Assembly: GCA_020284085.1 (NCBI GenBank)
Contig: JACEVL010000835.1
Span: 382,501-446,500 of the forward strand
Length of the DNA: 64,000 nucleotides
Reading direction: 5' to 3'
From: Aporrectodea caliginosa
Lineage: Eukaryota; Annelida; Clitellata; Crassiclitellata; Lumbricidae
Under the pieces are notes generated by a model. It worked only from the letters and a program-made list of their open reading frames with translations, had not been told where the DNA came from and searched no databases. Shown one piece after another: positions 1 to 12,069 of this stretch. The position numbers were made by a program, and so were the translations under genes. Numbering within the stretch: the first letter of the stretch is position 1; each line of letters begins with the position of its first letter.

Positions 1-339
1 ACAGACAGACAGAGAGAGAGAGATATCGTAGCTTATCGGAGTATATAGTGTATGCATATCGCATGACTGAATCTCCTCGAGCGCTAACGAAAAGCAATGA
101 TCCATGTAAACAGCTCTCTCCTATACTTCAGTTTCCTTTAAAACAAAGCCAGGCTAACTGACTGTAGAAAAAGTTTATGTAGGCCTATATGTAAATGCAT
201 TTTTATACGAGTAAAAATAGAATTAAAAATCATATTTATTACACAAAAGGCATCAGGAAAATTTTATTTGTGTTACCGATCGAGGTACAGGTGAACCTTT
301 GCATATATCAGGTCGTACATGTGTAAGTGTATGCGTGTG

Positions 340-510
340 TAATCATTTCTGTATCTGTCTGTGTATCTGTCTGTCTGTGTATCTGTCTGTCTGTGTATCT
401 GTCTGTCTGTGTATCTGTCTGTCTGTGTATCTGTCTGTCTGTGTATCTGTCTGTCTGTTTATCTGTCTGTCTGTGTATCTGTCTGTCTGTGTATCTGTCT
501 GTATGTGTAG
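340..510. repeat. 16-bp tandem repeat, CTGT-rich
   Basis: About ten near-identical copies of a 16-base unit, GTGTATCTGTCTGTCT, run head to tail. Long open frames on both strands are artefacts of the period and contain only Cys/Leu/Ser/Val or Asp/Arg/Gln/Thr. Confidence 0.9.
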
Positions 511-699
511 CTAAGTCTTGGCATTTGCTGTTGAGTGTCCACGTGTTTTCTTGATCAAGTGTTCTTCCGTTCACGTGAACACACATCAGCAATGCCCCCT
601 AAGACTAGACATATCTGTGGCCACATATAATTCATTAGAACAGAGCCACTGTGGCCCACAAATGGCTCCCACACGCACCACGTCACACTTCATCTCATA

Positions 700-1015
700 T
701 GCATGACGTCGTACCAGAAGCACGGTGGTCTATTCGGTAGCGCCCTGGGTCTGTCATCCAACGGTTGTTTAATGATCCCGAACAAGCTGTTGGGACTCAA
801 TTGTCTAGCGCATCATAATCAGATTTACTTAACATAAGCGCGTAATAATTGCCAAACATTAGTTAAATTAGTATGATAATTTACAGCGCAAAACGTTTAT
901 TGTTAGAATGTTGTACTCATAATTATTGAAAGTTAAGACTCATGTGTACCAGAGTGCGGATATGCAATTGGCTTAATAAAGAATTACTTACTTACTTACT
1001 TAATAAATAATAAAT
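700..1015 (+). mobile_element. SINE-like element with (TTAC)n tail
   Basis: The segment GCACGGTGGTCTATTCGGTA near 720 resembles the A-box end of a tRNA-derived SINE head. About 270 bases later comes an AATAAA-containing end followed by TTAC repeats. A clear B box was not found, so the call rests on the overall layout. Similar head-like text occurs near 11,125. Confidence 0.4.
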
Positions 1016-1044
1016 TGGTATAAATAAATTACTCTTAGTATTCA

Positions 1045-1665
1045 AACGGGAATAGGGAAAGCTAATGCTGCGTTTGAGAGGCTTAAAAGGATATGGAAGA
1101 ACGAAGGATGGAGTATGGAGACTATGATTCGTTTACAAGATGCCATAGTATTGAATGTGCTGCTGTACTGATCTGAGACCTGGCCGCTAACATTGGAAAA
1201 CAAAAAAAACACACTGGAGGCTTAAACAAAGGTTACTGAGGAGAATTCCGCTTGTATCATGGCATGGTAAAATATCGACTAAAACCACAAGAGATCGGAC
1301 GGGAGGAGAGGATCTGTTGAATACTATCAGAAGGAAGATTAAATGGATGGGAGATGTCGTCTGTATGAACAGGGATAGAAGAGCCGATCAGGTGGTGATA
1401 TGACTTCATGAGGGGAAAGGAGAGGGGGAATACCACGGAAGAATTAGCTGGGAACATCAGAGACGACTTAAGATGCTTGGAGATGTCGTGGGATGATGGT
1501 AGGAGGACTAGCGATGGAGAGAGACGAACGGGGTATAGCTGCCTGGCCCGATGTGCAGACGTGCACGGGAAGGACTAAGAAGTGGTGATTCATAGGACTC
1601 TGAGTAGATATCTTAAGGGGCGCTATATAAATGTTCCATTACATTACATTACAATACATTAAAAA
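1045..1665 (+). mobile_element. Degenerate LINE fragment (C-terminal reverse-transcriptase region and 3' end)
   Basis: Translation in frames broken by stops gives the LINE-type string GKANAAFERLKRIWKN, then IRLQDAIVLNVLLY, SETWPLTLEN and, nearer the end, CLARCADVHGKD. Such strings lie in the C-terminal part of endonuclease/reverse-transcriptase polyproteins of non-LTR retrotransposons. At least one frameshift and several stops show it is dead. It ends in GGCGCTATATAAAT (1619-1632) and a TTACA-type tail. The 5' part is missing, as usual for truncated insertions. Confidence 0.75.
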
Positions 1666-2464
1666 GTAGGTATTCAATCGGCGTAAATTACAGCGATCAT
1701 GTGACGTGAACCTTCTCAGGCGTTATACAACTAACTGATTGACTGACACTGGTATCTGCTTCCATCAGACACCACGAGAATGTGTTGGTTCGTGTTTTGA
1801 ACAATAATTCATCATTCATTCCTCCATCGCTCTGGCATTTCTTCGTCAGTCCCTGAATCCCGGTGGGGGGATGGGGATGGGAGGGAGAAAAGAGGGATAG
1901 AATCGATCTACTCGCCTGGAACGATGGATGAAAGAATAGGTAAACACCTTTTGCACGCTCCGCTATCTCGCTCCTCTATCCGAAGAAGCCAGCCTATAAG
2001 GCAGCCTCTGCCTATAGTGGCCTAAGTTTTAGTCGAAAGGCTGGGGGCAAATGTCAACGATAGGTACGGGATGGGAAGATGGAGTGAAAGAGGAAAAAGG
2101 GAGCTCGAGGAAGTGGTAAACAACTTCCCAGCTGTTTTGCAGTCTGAATATATTACAAGTATTCTGACTATAGCTAGCTCCTACATAGTAGTCTAGCCAG
2201 TGCATTGGCCGTTCGTTGGTAGGAGGCTAATAGACACAGACAGACAGAAACAGGGACACATACGGACAGTGGCAAAGGCAGATGTAAAGTCAGAGGTAGA
2301 GCGAAAGGTATTTGCCGCGGTTCACGTGCCACAGAGGCCAAAGAACCCAAAGAGGGCACAAAAAGGTCTCCGTAAACCACCCTACCATCCTGAGACATGC
2401 ACACGCGAGCAACACCCACCATTACGAGCCACAGAACCAAATAACCACTCACACCCTTCCTGGT
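1666..2464. other. No gene recognised
   Basis: Non-coding, moderately complex sequence. No splice-flanked open frame and no recognisable element apart from a few CAGA units near 2,235. Confidence 0.5.
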
Positions 2465-2940
2465 TCAGACAGAAGACAGACAGACAGACAGACTGACTGA
2501 CAGACAGACAGACATGACTGACAGACAGAGACATACAGACAGACAGACTGACAGACTGACTGACTGACAGACAGACTGACTGACTGACTGACTGACTGAC
2601 TGACTGACTGACTGACTGACTGACTGACTGACTGACTGACTGACTGACTGACTGACTGACTGACTGACTGACTGACTGACTGACTGACTGACTGACTGAC
2701 TGATATGTGAAGTTACAGAATGAGGCAGACGCATATGTATAGGAATAGAGAAACACATAGACAGACGCAGACACAGATACACATAAACACAGAGACAGAC
2801 AGACAAATAGACAGACAGGCAGACAGACAGATAGACAGACAGACATATAGATAGATAGAGGCACAGCAGAGGGAGAAGCAGAAGTAAAGAGACAGACAAA
2901 CAGACAGACAGAGAGGAAGGAAGAGGGAGAGGGAAGAGGG
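2465..2940. repeat. (TGAC)n array with CAGA-rich flanks
   Basis: A nearly pure TGAC array runs from about 2,540 to 2,702, roughly 40 units. It is flanked by degenerate GACA/CAGA tetranucleotides up to about 2,940. The minus-strand frame reads only Ser-Val-Ser-Gln repeats and is not a gene. Confidence 0.95.
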
Positions 2941-3352
2941 AGACAAAGTCACACAGAACGAAAAATACGGATTCTTTGCCACGCACAAGAATCTGATGAT
3001 AATGTCAGAGTATAGATTGAGTCTGTTTTTGTTATTATAGTTTCTAGATGTCAAAGGTCAACCACCTCAAAACATATCCCTTTTCTTCTTCTCCCCCGCG
3101 AAGTCCTCCTAGGCTCCTCCCCTTCTCTAAAGCTCCTATCATGTAAACAGATCTTAATACCGCTGTAGGCCTTAATGACACACAGATAGAGAGCAGAGAG
3201 ACATACAACGTCATAGACAACCATGCACACGAACAGACAGACTGACAAACTGGAAGACATTGGGTATGAATTAGACATTGAGACGCATGAGAAAAGAAAT
3301 AAAGGATGTATATTTTAGTAAATGTAAAGATGTAAATATGAAGCGGAGTTTC

Positions 3353-3356
3353 GAAC

Positions 3357-3388
<32 letters not shown>

Positions 3389-3618
3389 TCAGACAGAGAC
3401 CGAGACAGACAGAGACAGAGACAGAGACAGACAGAGACGGAGAGAGAGAGAGACAGAGACAGAGACAGACAGAGACAGACAAACAGACAGACAGAGACAG
3501 AGGCAGAGATAGACAGAGACAGAGAGACAGAGACAGAGAGACAGAAAGAGACAGAGACAGAGACAGACAGACAGACACAGACAGAGACAGGGACAGAGAC
3601 AGAGACAGAGAGACAGAG
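3353..3618. repeat. (GACAGA)n / (GAGA)n purine-rich array
   Basis: GACAGA, GACAGAGA and GAGA units continue for about 260 bases with minor interruptions. The open frames across it (Asp/Arg/Gln/Thr or Leu/Ser/Cys) are repeat artefacts. Confidence 0.9.
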
Positions 3619-4415
<797 letters not shown>

Positions 4416-4416
<1 letters not shown>

Positions 4417-4620
4417 AACAATATTATTAATAATAATTAATAATAATGATAATAATAGTAGTAATAGTAGTAGTAGTAGCAGCAGTAGCATTCAGGCGAT
4501 TTATATAGCGCACTACCTCGAAATAGCGACACCACGCAAAGACCCATTGATGGGTATCGGTATCTCAGTATCTTAGCCCGTCTCACAGAACTCGACGTCC
4601 TTGAATATAATAGAGGAGTT
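4416..4620 (-). mobile_element. Retroelement 3' end with GCGCTATATAAAT motif
   Basis: Read on the minus strand, the sequence reaches GCGCTATATAAATCGCC near 4,510 and passes directly into CTA, TTA and then ATC triplets. This is the same order (conserved 3' motif, then microsatellite) seen at other retroelement ends in the window. The body upstream is too degenerate to classify. Confidence 0.5.
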
Positions 4621-4835
4621 GCTTTGGCTTTTGTTTCGCCTGTTCCACAATAGCATTTGTTATTACTTAAGCAATATAATACTGTAAGCTGTACAGTGCA
4701 CATGGCTGGTGGGTTTATCGCCCACAATAAATCAGCGCTCTCCATACATTAGTACTTGCCTTTATTAGACACTACATTAAAGCGGCTGTAGCTGTCGGAA
4801 GTGTACAATAGTGTTTTCGTATGTATTATCTGGAA

Positions 4836-4900
4836 ATTTATATAGCGCCCTTCTTAGTATAGAGATATGATTCTCGCACCATTCAACCTTTTCCAACTCG
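4836..4900 (-). mobile_element. Retroelement 3' end fragment
   Basis: An exact reverse complement of GGCGCTATATAAAT lies at 4,836-4,849, preceded on the minus strand by AGAAG. Only the end is recognisable. Confidence 0.5.
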
Positions 4901-4974
4901 GCCAACAAGCTAAGAAACCTATTATCAGCAAGAGAATATAAAACATCATGTACTCCATCACAATACGGCTAGAC

Positions 4975-5335
4975 AAGCAGGGCAGACAGACAGACAGGCA
5001 GGCAGGCGGACCGATGGACGGACAGGCAGACAGGCAGAAGGACGGACAATGGAGAAACACATATGGGACCAGGTAGCACTGGCAGATAGACAAGCAGTCA
5101 GGCAAGTAGACAGACAGACAGACAGACAGCAGAAATAGAGATAGACAGACAGATGTATACGCAAACAGATAGGCAGACAGGCAGACAGACAAACAGAGAC
5201 AAACAGACAAGCAGTTATAGACAGACAGACAAACAGATGACAATTAGACAGAGATAGGCAGACAGACAAACAGAGCTAGACAGACATACAGAGATAGACA
5301 GAAAGACAGACAGAGACAGAAAGACCTACAGACGC
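4975..5335. repeat. Degenerate (CAGA)n / (GGCA)n array
   Basis: Impure CAGA, GACA and GGCA tetranucleotides with interruptions. The Cys/Leu/Ser/Val frames on the minus strand are artefacts. Confidence 0.85.
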
Positions 5336-5474
5336 AGAAGATTACAAAGAGCTAGAGCGCCGTTCTCATGCAATATTCGTCTGCATATTGTAAACTCCGT
5401 AAACATGTCTTTGCTCTCTGTCTGTTGATAAACGCTGCCCAGATATCTCCAACCTATTCTATCCCATACTCGCA

Positions 5475-5590
5475 CTTATCCTTCTCCTCCTTTTCCTCCT
5501 CCTCCTCCTCCTTCTCCTCCTCCTTCTCCTTCTTCCTCTGCTTCTCCTCATTCCTTGTCATTTTCTCTTGTTCTTCCTCCTCCTCAACTC
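5475..5590. repeat. (TCC)n / (TTC)n pyrimidine tract
   Basis: Mixed TCC and TTC triplets, strongly strand-asymmetric. No gene. Confidence 0.85.
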
Positions 5591-5889
5591 GCCACCAGAG
5601 ACCGCCCCATGGCTGCGTGGGTGCCACATACATGTAGAAGAGGGGCAAACAGATTCCCGTACATACCACTCGGAGTGATCTACAGTCAGGCATGACCTCG
5701 GGTCAAGGACATCCACGATTGTCCTTGACACCACTTATATACCACTCAGATACCACTTAGCAAGCGATCACGTGGGTGGATAATGTCCAGCTTATTCCTA
5801 GATATGTATGTACTTGTGTGTGCGTACTTGAGTGTATGTAAGTATGCATGTGAAAATTGTGTATACATATGACACTTATCATCACATAG

Positions 5890-5950
5890 GCCAGTGCAGA
5901 GATTTCTTCTGAGTAGATCTGTTGAAGAGGCGCTATATAAATGCTCAGAA
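5890..5950 (+). mobile_element. Retroelement 3' end (GGCGCTATATAAAT)
   Basis: GAGTAGATCTGTTGAAGA runs directly into GGCGCTATATAAAT (5,929-5,942), the same terminal arrangement as at 1,619 and 32,287. The body upstream is not recognisable. Confidence 0.55.
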
Positions 5951-6339
5951 TGAATGTTGGAATTATTCTTCGTTTCTGCCGTGGAATTTCGAATCCTCCT
6001 TGTGCAAGCAACTTCGTGAGAATGATTGACTTCCAGACATATGGTTGAACCGTGAATCTATGGAGTATGGATCTATTTACGCCGTCTGCGGCGAGGTATT
6101 TTCTTCGTTTTGGCGGGAGAGTAGCGACCCGGGTCTTTAGCGTGACCTAGACCGTGAGCAGCGGTTGGCCCTTCGACCTACACAGGCGATGAATACCTTT
6201 TCTACGCATGCGAACCCGGAGCTTTGAAAGGTTTCCGGAATAGAAGTAATCTACGACCAAAGAGGTTCTACTGGGCGGTGTCGTTCTTGTGTGTCGCGGA
6301 CGCTACACTTGGTTCGGCAAATCACTATGTAATCATCGA

Positions 6340-6610
6340 ACTCTTGATTGTAATCCGTTGGTTTGGCTCCACGTGTGTGCGTGGGCCCGCCGCTGGTGAC
6401 TCTCTCAACGGTCCGTGCAATGTACAGCATGGCCCGACACCTGCGATTAAAGAGGCATAACGTGTCCTTGCACTGTTTTACTTGCTGACGTACTCGGTTC
6501 TTAATCACTTTTAACGTCAGTTAAATTTGCGTAGGAAGCGATTTTTGTGAGCTATACTTAAAGGCGTCACGTTAAATGTCTAGATAACTGACTAAGTCTT
6601 ATGTTATATG
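6340..6610 (+). repeat. Dispersed repeat, copy 1 (see 21,160-21,365)
   Basis: Shares GGCTCCACGTGTGTGCGTGG-type text, then GGTGACTC and, about 150 bases on, GTTAAATGTCTAGATA with a second copy near 21.2 kb. The match is diverged but collinear, which suggests an old mobile element of unknown class. No frame is conserved between the copies over any length. Confidence 0.55.
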
Positions 6611-7149
6611 GGTGAGTCTTAATTGAACGTCCTAAACCTGCTCGTAATACGGATACGGCGTTTTATTCCTCTATTCTGGCAATGAACACGTGAGTAGCAC
6701 GTGTAGGCCCCTAAATCGTTCCATTTCCACATGTGGGGCATTCTCATGATAAGGAATTAGGTCTATTTGGTCGAATTACATTTCGTCCATTGGCTAAACG
6801 AATAATGCATTACTTTCTGAGGTCCCGACTTAAGAACTCATTGGATAGAGCCATTAAAAATACCGATGCCATAGGTTTATATGTGATAGTATCTGACAAA
6901 TTATCTGTTTTTAATGACACTCAACATGGTAGGCTAAGGCTAGCGCAGAGTGCACCTCTGGGCTTTGTAACTTGTAAGGGGCATTATCAAATTTCAGTTG
7001 TATTGTAGGCCTACTGCATTGTATCTCAGTTCTAATTCCATTGCATTGGCTATCTGACGCGTAATAAAAATTAGCTTCAAAATTGATATGATTACTCAGG
7101 TAAACTGCAGAAACTTATGCTAACGTTTCAGACCTTGCAATGCTCGACT
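6611..7149. other. No gene recognised
   Basis: A 91-codon frame at 6,733-7,008 (plus) has no domain or splice context that I can support. TAGGCCTA occurs at 7,006. Confidence 0.4.
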
Positions 7150-7197
7150 ACGTTTTCTTACTTACTTACTTCTTACTTAGCTACTTAGCTACTTACC

Positions 7198-7233
<36 letters not shown>

Positions 7234-7262
7234 ACTTACTTACTTACTTACTTACTTACTTC
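7150..7262. repeat. (TTAC)n microsatellite
   Basis: TTAC/ACTT tetranucleotides with a few interruptions, about 110 bases. Confidence 0.95.
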
Positions 7263-7399
7263 TCTCTGACTTTCTAATTCTCTTTATGTGACACAATTGG
7301 GCTTTTTTCTGATGTTGGGCCATAATTCTGCAATGTATACCTTCACAATCTGTCTTAACACTCTACTTCCATAGAACACGGCGTTGGATGTTTTCTAAA

Positions 7400-7440
7400 A
7401 TTCAACGCCATTTATCGGGCGCTATATAAATACTGAGGCT
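7400..7440 (+). mobile_element. Retroelement 3' end (GGCGCTATATAAAT)
   Basis: The exact motif GGCGCTATATAAAT lies at 7,418-7,431. No body is recognisable upstream. Confidence 0.45.
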
Positions 7441-7724
7441 GTATACGATGACGCTTCCTTGTTCGTCCAATTTATTGGATCGAATCATTCGCCAGAGGTC
7501 AGTCAAGTGGCCAGAAACGAGAGTTAATTTTGCCATCTGGCGATCGGTTTCTCTGCTAAACTATATTATCATCAAAATCATTACAATCGTCATAATCATA
7601 TTAGTCGTGATCATCATCAACCGCACATCATCACCTCCAGCACAACCATCATTACAACCACCACCATGGTGGTCGTGGTGGTAGTTGTGATTGTCCATGC
7701 ATACCTGAAACCACGCATTCATGC

Positions 7725-8140
7725 ATGCATCCTTCCATCCATCCATCCGAACCTATACACCAACCCATCCATGCATTAAGCCCACCGCCAATACTTCTAT
7801 TCATTCGTCGATTTTCCATTAATTTATTCGCCTATCCACCCACTCACCCATCCATCCACATATTCAATCAGTCATCTTTCTGTCCTTCCCTCGATTGATC
7901 TATCCATCCATCGATCTAATTCATCGATCAATCGATCCATCCATCCATCCATCTATCCGTCGATCCATCCATCCATCCATCCATCCATCCATCGATCCAT
8001 CGATCCATCGATCGATCCATCCATCCATCCATCCATCCATCCATCCATCCATCCATCCATCCATCCATCCATCCATCATCATCCATCCATCCATCCATCC
8101 ATCCATCCATCCATCCATCCATCCATCCATCCATCCAATC
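7725..8140. repeat. (ATCC)n array with ATCG variants
   Basis: ATCC tetranucleotides with interspersed ATCG units, purest from about 8,010 to 8,137. Both strands are open (Ile-His-Pro-Ser or Met-Asp-Gly-Trp) only because of the period. Confidence 0.95.
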
Positions 8141-8524
8141 TATCATACGCCTCAAATAAAAATACACTCACCTATTGTTTGTTGCACGCAGTTGCTCTGC
8201 AATGTTTTCCTGTCAGTTTTTGCTCCGCTCCGTTCCTTTCCAGGACCACGATGAAAGTTTCGTTGTATTCGTCTAAGTCATCGATCGCTTCCACTCGAAA
8301 AACAGCCACCCACAAAACTTTCTAATTTTGCAGAACCGCCAGAGGAATGGCCTAACTCCAGCTCTCCAGCCCGACGAAGCCAGGCCAGCCCTAGTCCCGT
8401 TAGGCCTACAGCCCTGCCAGGCTAGGCCTCGTAAGTCCTGATAGGCCTCCAGTGACGTCAGGAGGTTTTGCCAGGCCAGCGAAGCTACCACATCTGGTGT
8501 TGTGGGAAAACACGGGCGATTCGA
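8141..8524. other. No gene recognised
   Basis: Unique-looking sequence with several AGGCCT-type words near 8,400-8,450. No supported exon. Confidence 0.4.
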
Positions 8525-9046
8525 AATTAAGGAAGGAAGAGAGGAGGAGGAGAAGAGGAAAGGGAAGGAATCCGCCAGGAAGAATACGTAGGAGTGAAGG
8601 CAGAGAGACAGAGACAGAGATAGACGGAGAGAAAGAGATCGAGAGAGACAATAGAAGAAGATAGAGAAAGACAAACAGACAGACAGACAAACAGACGGAT
8701 AGACGGGCAGGCATGCAGACAGACAGACAAACAGACAGAAAACTAGAGAGAGCAAGAGAGGAAGAGACGGAAAGAAGAAAGACGTGCATGGAGAGGAAGT
8801 TGGAGAAGCGGAGAGGAAGGAGGAATATGAGAAGGGAAAGGAAGAGGAGGAGGGGAAGTAGGATGGGAAGGAGGAGAGATTCTGGGCCAGCAGCACCGAC
8901 GGCGGCGGCATCGACTGCTCTTCAAAAGGTTATCTTCGTACATCGCACAACGAGAAAAATGAAGGAATGGAACGCCGCTGTGGTGGCAGTGTGCAAGACC
9001 GTTGGAATGGAACGAGAGAGAGAGAAATGCATACATATATATACAG

Positions 9047-9085
<39 letters not shown>

Positions 9086-9720
9086 CATACACACACCTAC
9101 ATACATACACGCATGCTGCATGCATACATGCATACATACATAAATACATGCATGCATGCAACAGGCAGAGATGGAGACAGAGATAGACACATAGACAGAG
9201 AGAAGAAACAGAGAGATAGAGATATAGACAGAGAGAGAGAGGCGAAGACAGAGAAAGAGAGAGATACAGATATAGACAGAGAGAGAGGCGAAGACAGAGA
9301 AAGAGAGAGATACAGGAAGAGATGGCCGGCCGGCCGGAGAGAGATACACGAACAAAAACAGAGACAGGACAGAAGGAGAAAGCGCAGAAGAAAGAAGAAG
9401 TAAAGGAATGAAGCAGTGGAATAAAAGAAAACGGAATAAATGGAAGACTAAAAAGTGAAGGAAACATGAAGGTATAATGTACACACTATAGAAAAATCGA
9501 AGAAAGAATTTTTAAGAAACTAATTAACCCGACGAATATAGAATCGTCACCTTTCCAACCCCGCCTCTTCTTCCGCTTCCTTTTCCTCCCTCTCCTTCCG
9601 CTCCTCCTCTTCTTCCTTCTCCTCATCTTCGTACTCCTCTTCGTAGTCCTCCTCTTCCTCTTCTACTTCTTCTTCTTCAACCTCTTCTTCATTCCCTCTC
9701 CGTATGCTTATCTCTTTCGT
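8525..9720. repeat. Chain of purine- or pyrimidine-rich simple repeats
   Basis: GA/GGA-rich tracts (8,525-8,870), a TA run (about 9,055-9,077), CATA-type repeats, GAGAGACAGA tracts (9,170-9,330) and a CTT/TCC tract (9,555-9,690). The acidic Glu-rich frame at 9,547-9,858 (minus) is this last tract read as GAA/GAG codons. Confidence 0.8.
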
Positions 9721-10199
9721 CCGCTTTTTTGCCTGTTTCCTTTTGGCCAACTGAAGATGATGAAGGTGATGCTGGTGATGAGATAAACCAGCTATTAATC
9801 CCTTCACTCTTTCATCTGCCATGCGTCTGATCGCTGATGGGATTAATGTAAGCGCCATAACAAAATGACTGGGTCTCTTGTTTCTCTTGGGCTGCCCCTG
9901 CCATTTTCCTCATGGTTCTGAAGACAAATTGACCCAGGGCCTGAGCGATCATGGTCACATTTTTTAGCATTAACCTTAAATTTGTTTAGTGAGATTACAA
10001 CCAATCAACCGACGAAGTGCTGTTCAATAGGCCTATGTCTACCAGACTAATCTTCTAACGGTAAAAAGAAGAAGAGCAGTCCCTTAGGCTAGCCCTGAGG
10101 CAGCCATGGTTACGAAATGTTAGCGACTTCATTTTCTTAACCTCGGCCTACAAGGGCGAGGGCCAATCCCTCCCTCACCGTCTCATCTTCCCACTGTTC

Positions 10200-10331
10200 G
10201 TGTAGCTGAGTTGGTTAGGGATGCAGATGAAGCAGAAATCTCGAATAATATTTCTGCCCTGGCGGGGATTTGAACCCCCGACCTCTCGACTGACAGCCCA
10301 GCACACTAACCACTACACCATCGTGCAACGG
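10200..10331 (-). mobile_element. tRNA-derived SINE head (tRNA-Asp-like)
   Basis: On the minus strand a tRNA-like segment begins GCACGATGGTGTAGTGGTTA and contains GGTTCAAATCC, a good RNA polymerase III B box. The acceptor ends do not pair and unrelated sequence follows without a T-run terminator. It is therefore a SINE head and not a working tRNA. The anticodon-loop region CTGTCAG recalls tRNA-Asp. Confidence 0.65.
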
Positions 10332-10534
10332 TTTCACTCTTCCATCACTATTACGGCGCCACATAAGTTGATTTGCTTTGATTAGATTCTTGTTTTAGTT
10401 GTTGCTACGGTCTCTGCCATAACCACAATCCATCCATCACTCTGGGTATAGCCTACCGGGATTGGCTCTATCGGTCTTTATGGTGCGCCATTGTTGATGT
10501 CTTATGCATCGGATATTGGCGCTATAGAAATTGC

Positions 10535-10712
10535 CATTTATCCATCCATCCATCATTCCATCCATCATTCCATCCATCATTCCGTCCATCAATCCATCCA
10601 TCCATCATTTCATCCATCATTCCATCCATCATTCCATCCATCCATCAATCCATCCATCCATCATTTCATCCATCATTCCATCCATCATTCCATCCATCCA
10701 TCCATCCATCCA
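10535..10712. repeat. (ATCC)n / (ATCATTCC)n array
   Basis: ATCC units mixed with CATTCCATC units, about 175 bases. It follows GGCGCTATAGAAAT near 10,518, a variant of the retroelement 3' motif, so it may be that element's tail. Confidence 0.9.
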
Positions 10713-11473
10713 TTGGGTTAGATCAGTCGAGATTAGCTCAGTCTGATCGATTTAATCCTATACGATCATAATATTTTGATCCTAAACCAGTTCGTACAGC
10801 GCAGCACCACTGCACCAGCTGTTACAGTTATGCCCTTTGGCATTTGAACTGTGACCTTTTCAGCCCAGCATGACTCTGCCAGTCTGCCTCTCAGACCTTT
10901 TCGCTTCCTTATAACTATTTGCTGAAATTCCTGGCTGCTGGAGCTCCTCCGGACTTTGGCCCACACTCAATTGCCTGTTTCGGATAATCTGACCTTTGAT
11001 CCGGTACTTGAAAGGGTAAATCCAGGTACTTTCAACAGGAACGCTTACGCTACCGTCTGAAATCGCAAACTGGATTTCTTTAGCGCCGCAACTCCAACAC
11101 CATGCAGACAATAAGGCTCAAGCCAAGTTTGGTCTGTTCGGTAGCACACTGGGTACGTAATTTAGGCTACTTATTCCTTCCTGTGCACTGTGCAGGTCTT
11201 CACATCGGGCAACGCAGTTACGCAGCTATATACAAATTACATCTCCGATTCTCTCCATCAGATTTTCCTCTCTGATGGAACAATACTGAAAGCTAGATGA
11301 GGAAATAATTTACACAGCAGAACGGAGTTGACAACGGAAAATTGCAGGAATTTCAAAACTACAGAAGATAGAAATGATGACATAAGACAAGGTCGTAGTC
11401 ACTCGTAGATAGGCCTATCCAAATAACTCGACAACATCGTTTAGCTAAGACTCCAATGAGGAACCAGTGACAT
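10713..11473. other. No gene recognised
   Basis: No supported exon or element until the left target-site copy of the hAT relic, AGTGACAT at 11,466-11,473. Confidence 0.4.
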
Positions 11474-12069
11474 CAGGCGCGTAACTAGCATTACGCAATT
11501 ACGCAACTGCGTAAAGATTTTAGCAGCTCTCAAAATTTTTAACCGTTTAGATTACTTTTTGACATTCTAGATTACTATTATTCGTTGAATTTCTAGTGCG
11601 CAGACTTTATTACTGTACAGTCAGTAAAACATTTCCCTTCGCCGACATAGTGAAGACTGCAAATTTCGTGGCACTTCTGAAATTTCTATCACAGACCGAC
11701 ACTATAGATTAAATCATCGTAAGCTAATGTCATCTGGTCCACGCAAAACCCAGTACATAAGTCAGTTGATTCAAAAATCAGCTGATCCCCCTGCAGTGTG
11801 TGGCCTGTGAGTTCAAGACATTATTGTGGCAGAATGTCGTGCGGCTAGGTTGTACACTTTATTGTTTGATGCGAGCACAGAACATGCAGATATCGGTCAG
11901 CTTATACGATATGTTGATAGCGTGAACAACCCGGTTCTCAGCATGTGGCAAAAGAACAATTTATAGGGCCTAACTGTCATCCCAAGTTTTCCAAACGCTT
12001 GACACCACTGGCGAAACTATTGCGACACTCGTAAAGCAGCAGCTTTATGAAGTTGGTTTCTGTATAATT

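Noticed and set aside
2382..3054. Long Cys/Leu/Ser/Val or Ser-Val-Ser-Gln frames
   Set aside because: TGAC and CAGA repeat artefacts.
6733..7008. A 91-codon plus-strand frame as a small gene
   Set aside because: No domain, no splice sites, and it lies beside a diverged dispersed repeat.
9547..9858. Acidic Glu-rich frame resembling a nuclear acidic domain
   Set aside because: Produced by a CTT/TCC tract; no domain beyond the tract and no flanking splice sites.
10262..10331. A functional tRNA gene (also the tRNA-like segments at 44,617 and 60,375)
   Set aside because: Acceptor stems do not pair and no terminator follows; they head longer dispersed repeats, so they are SINEs.
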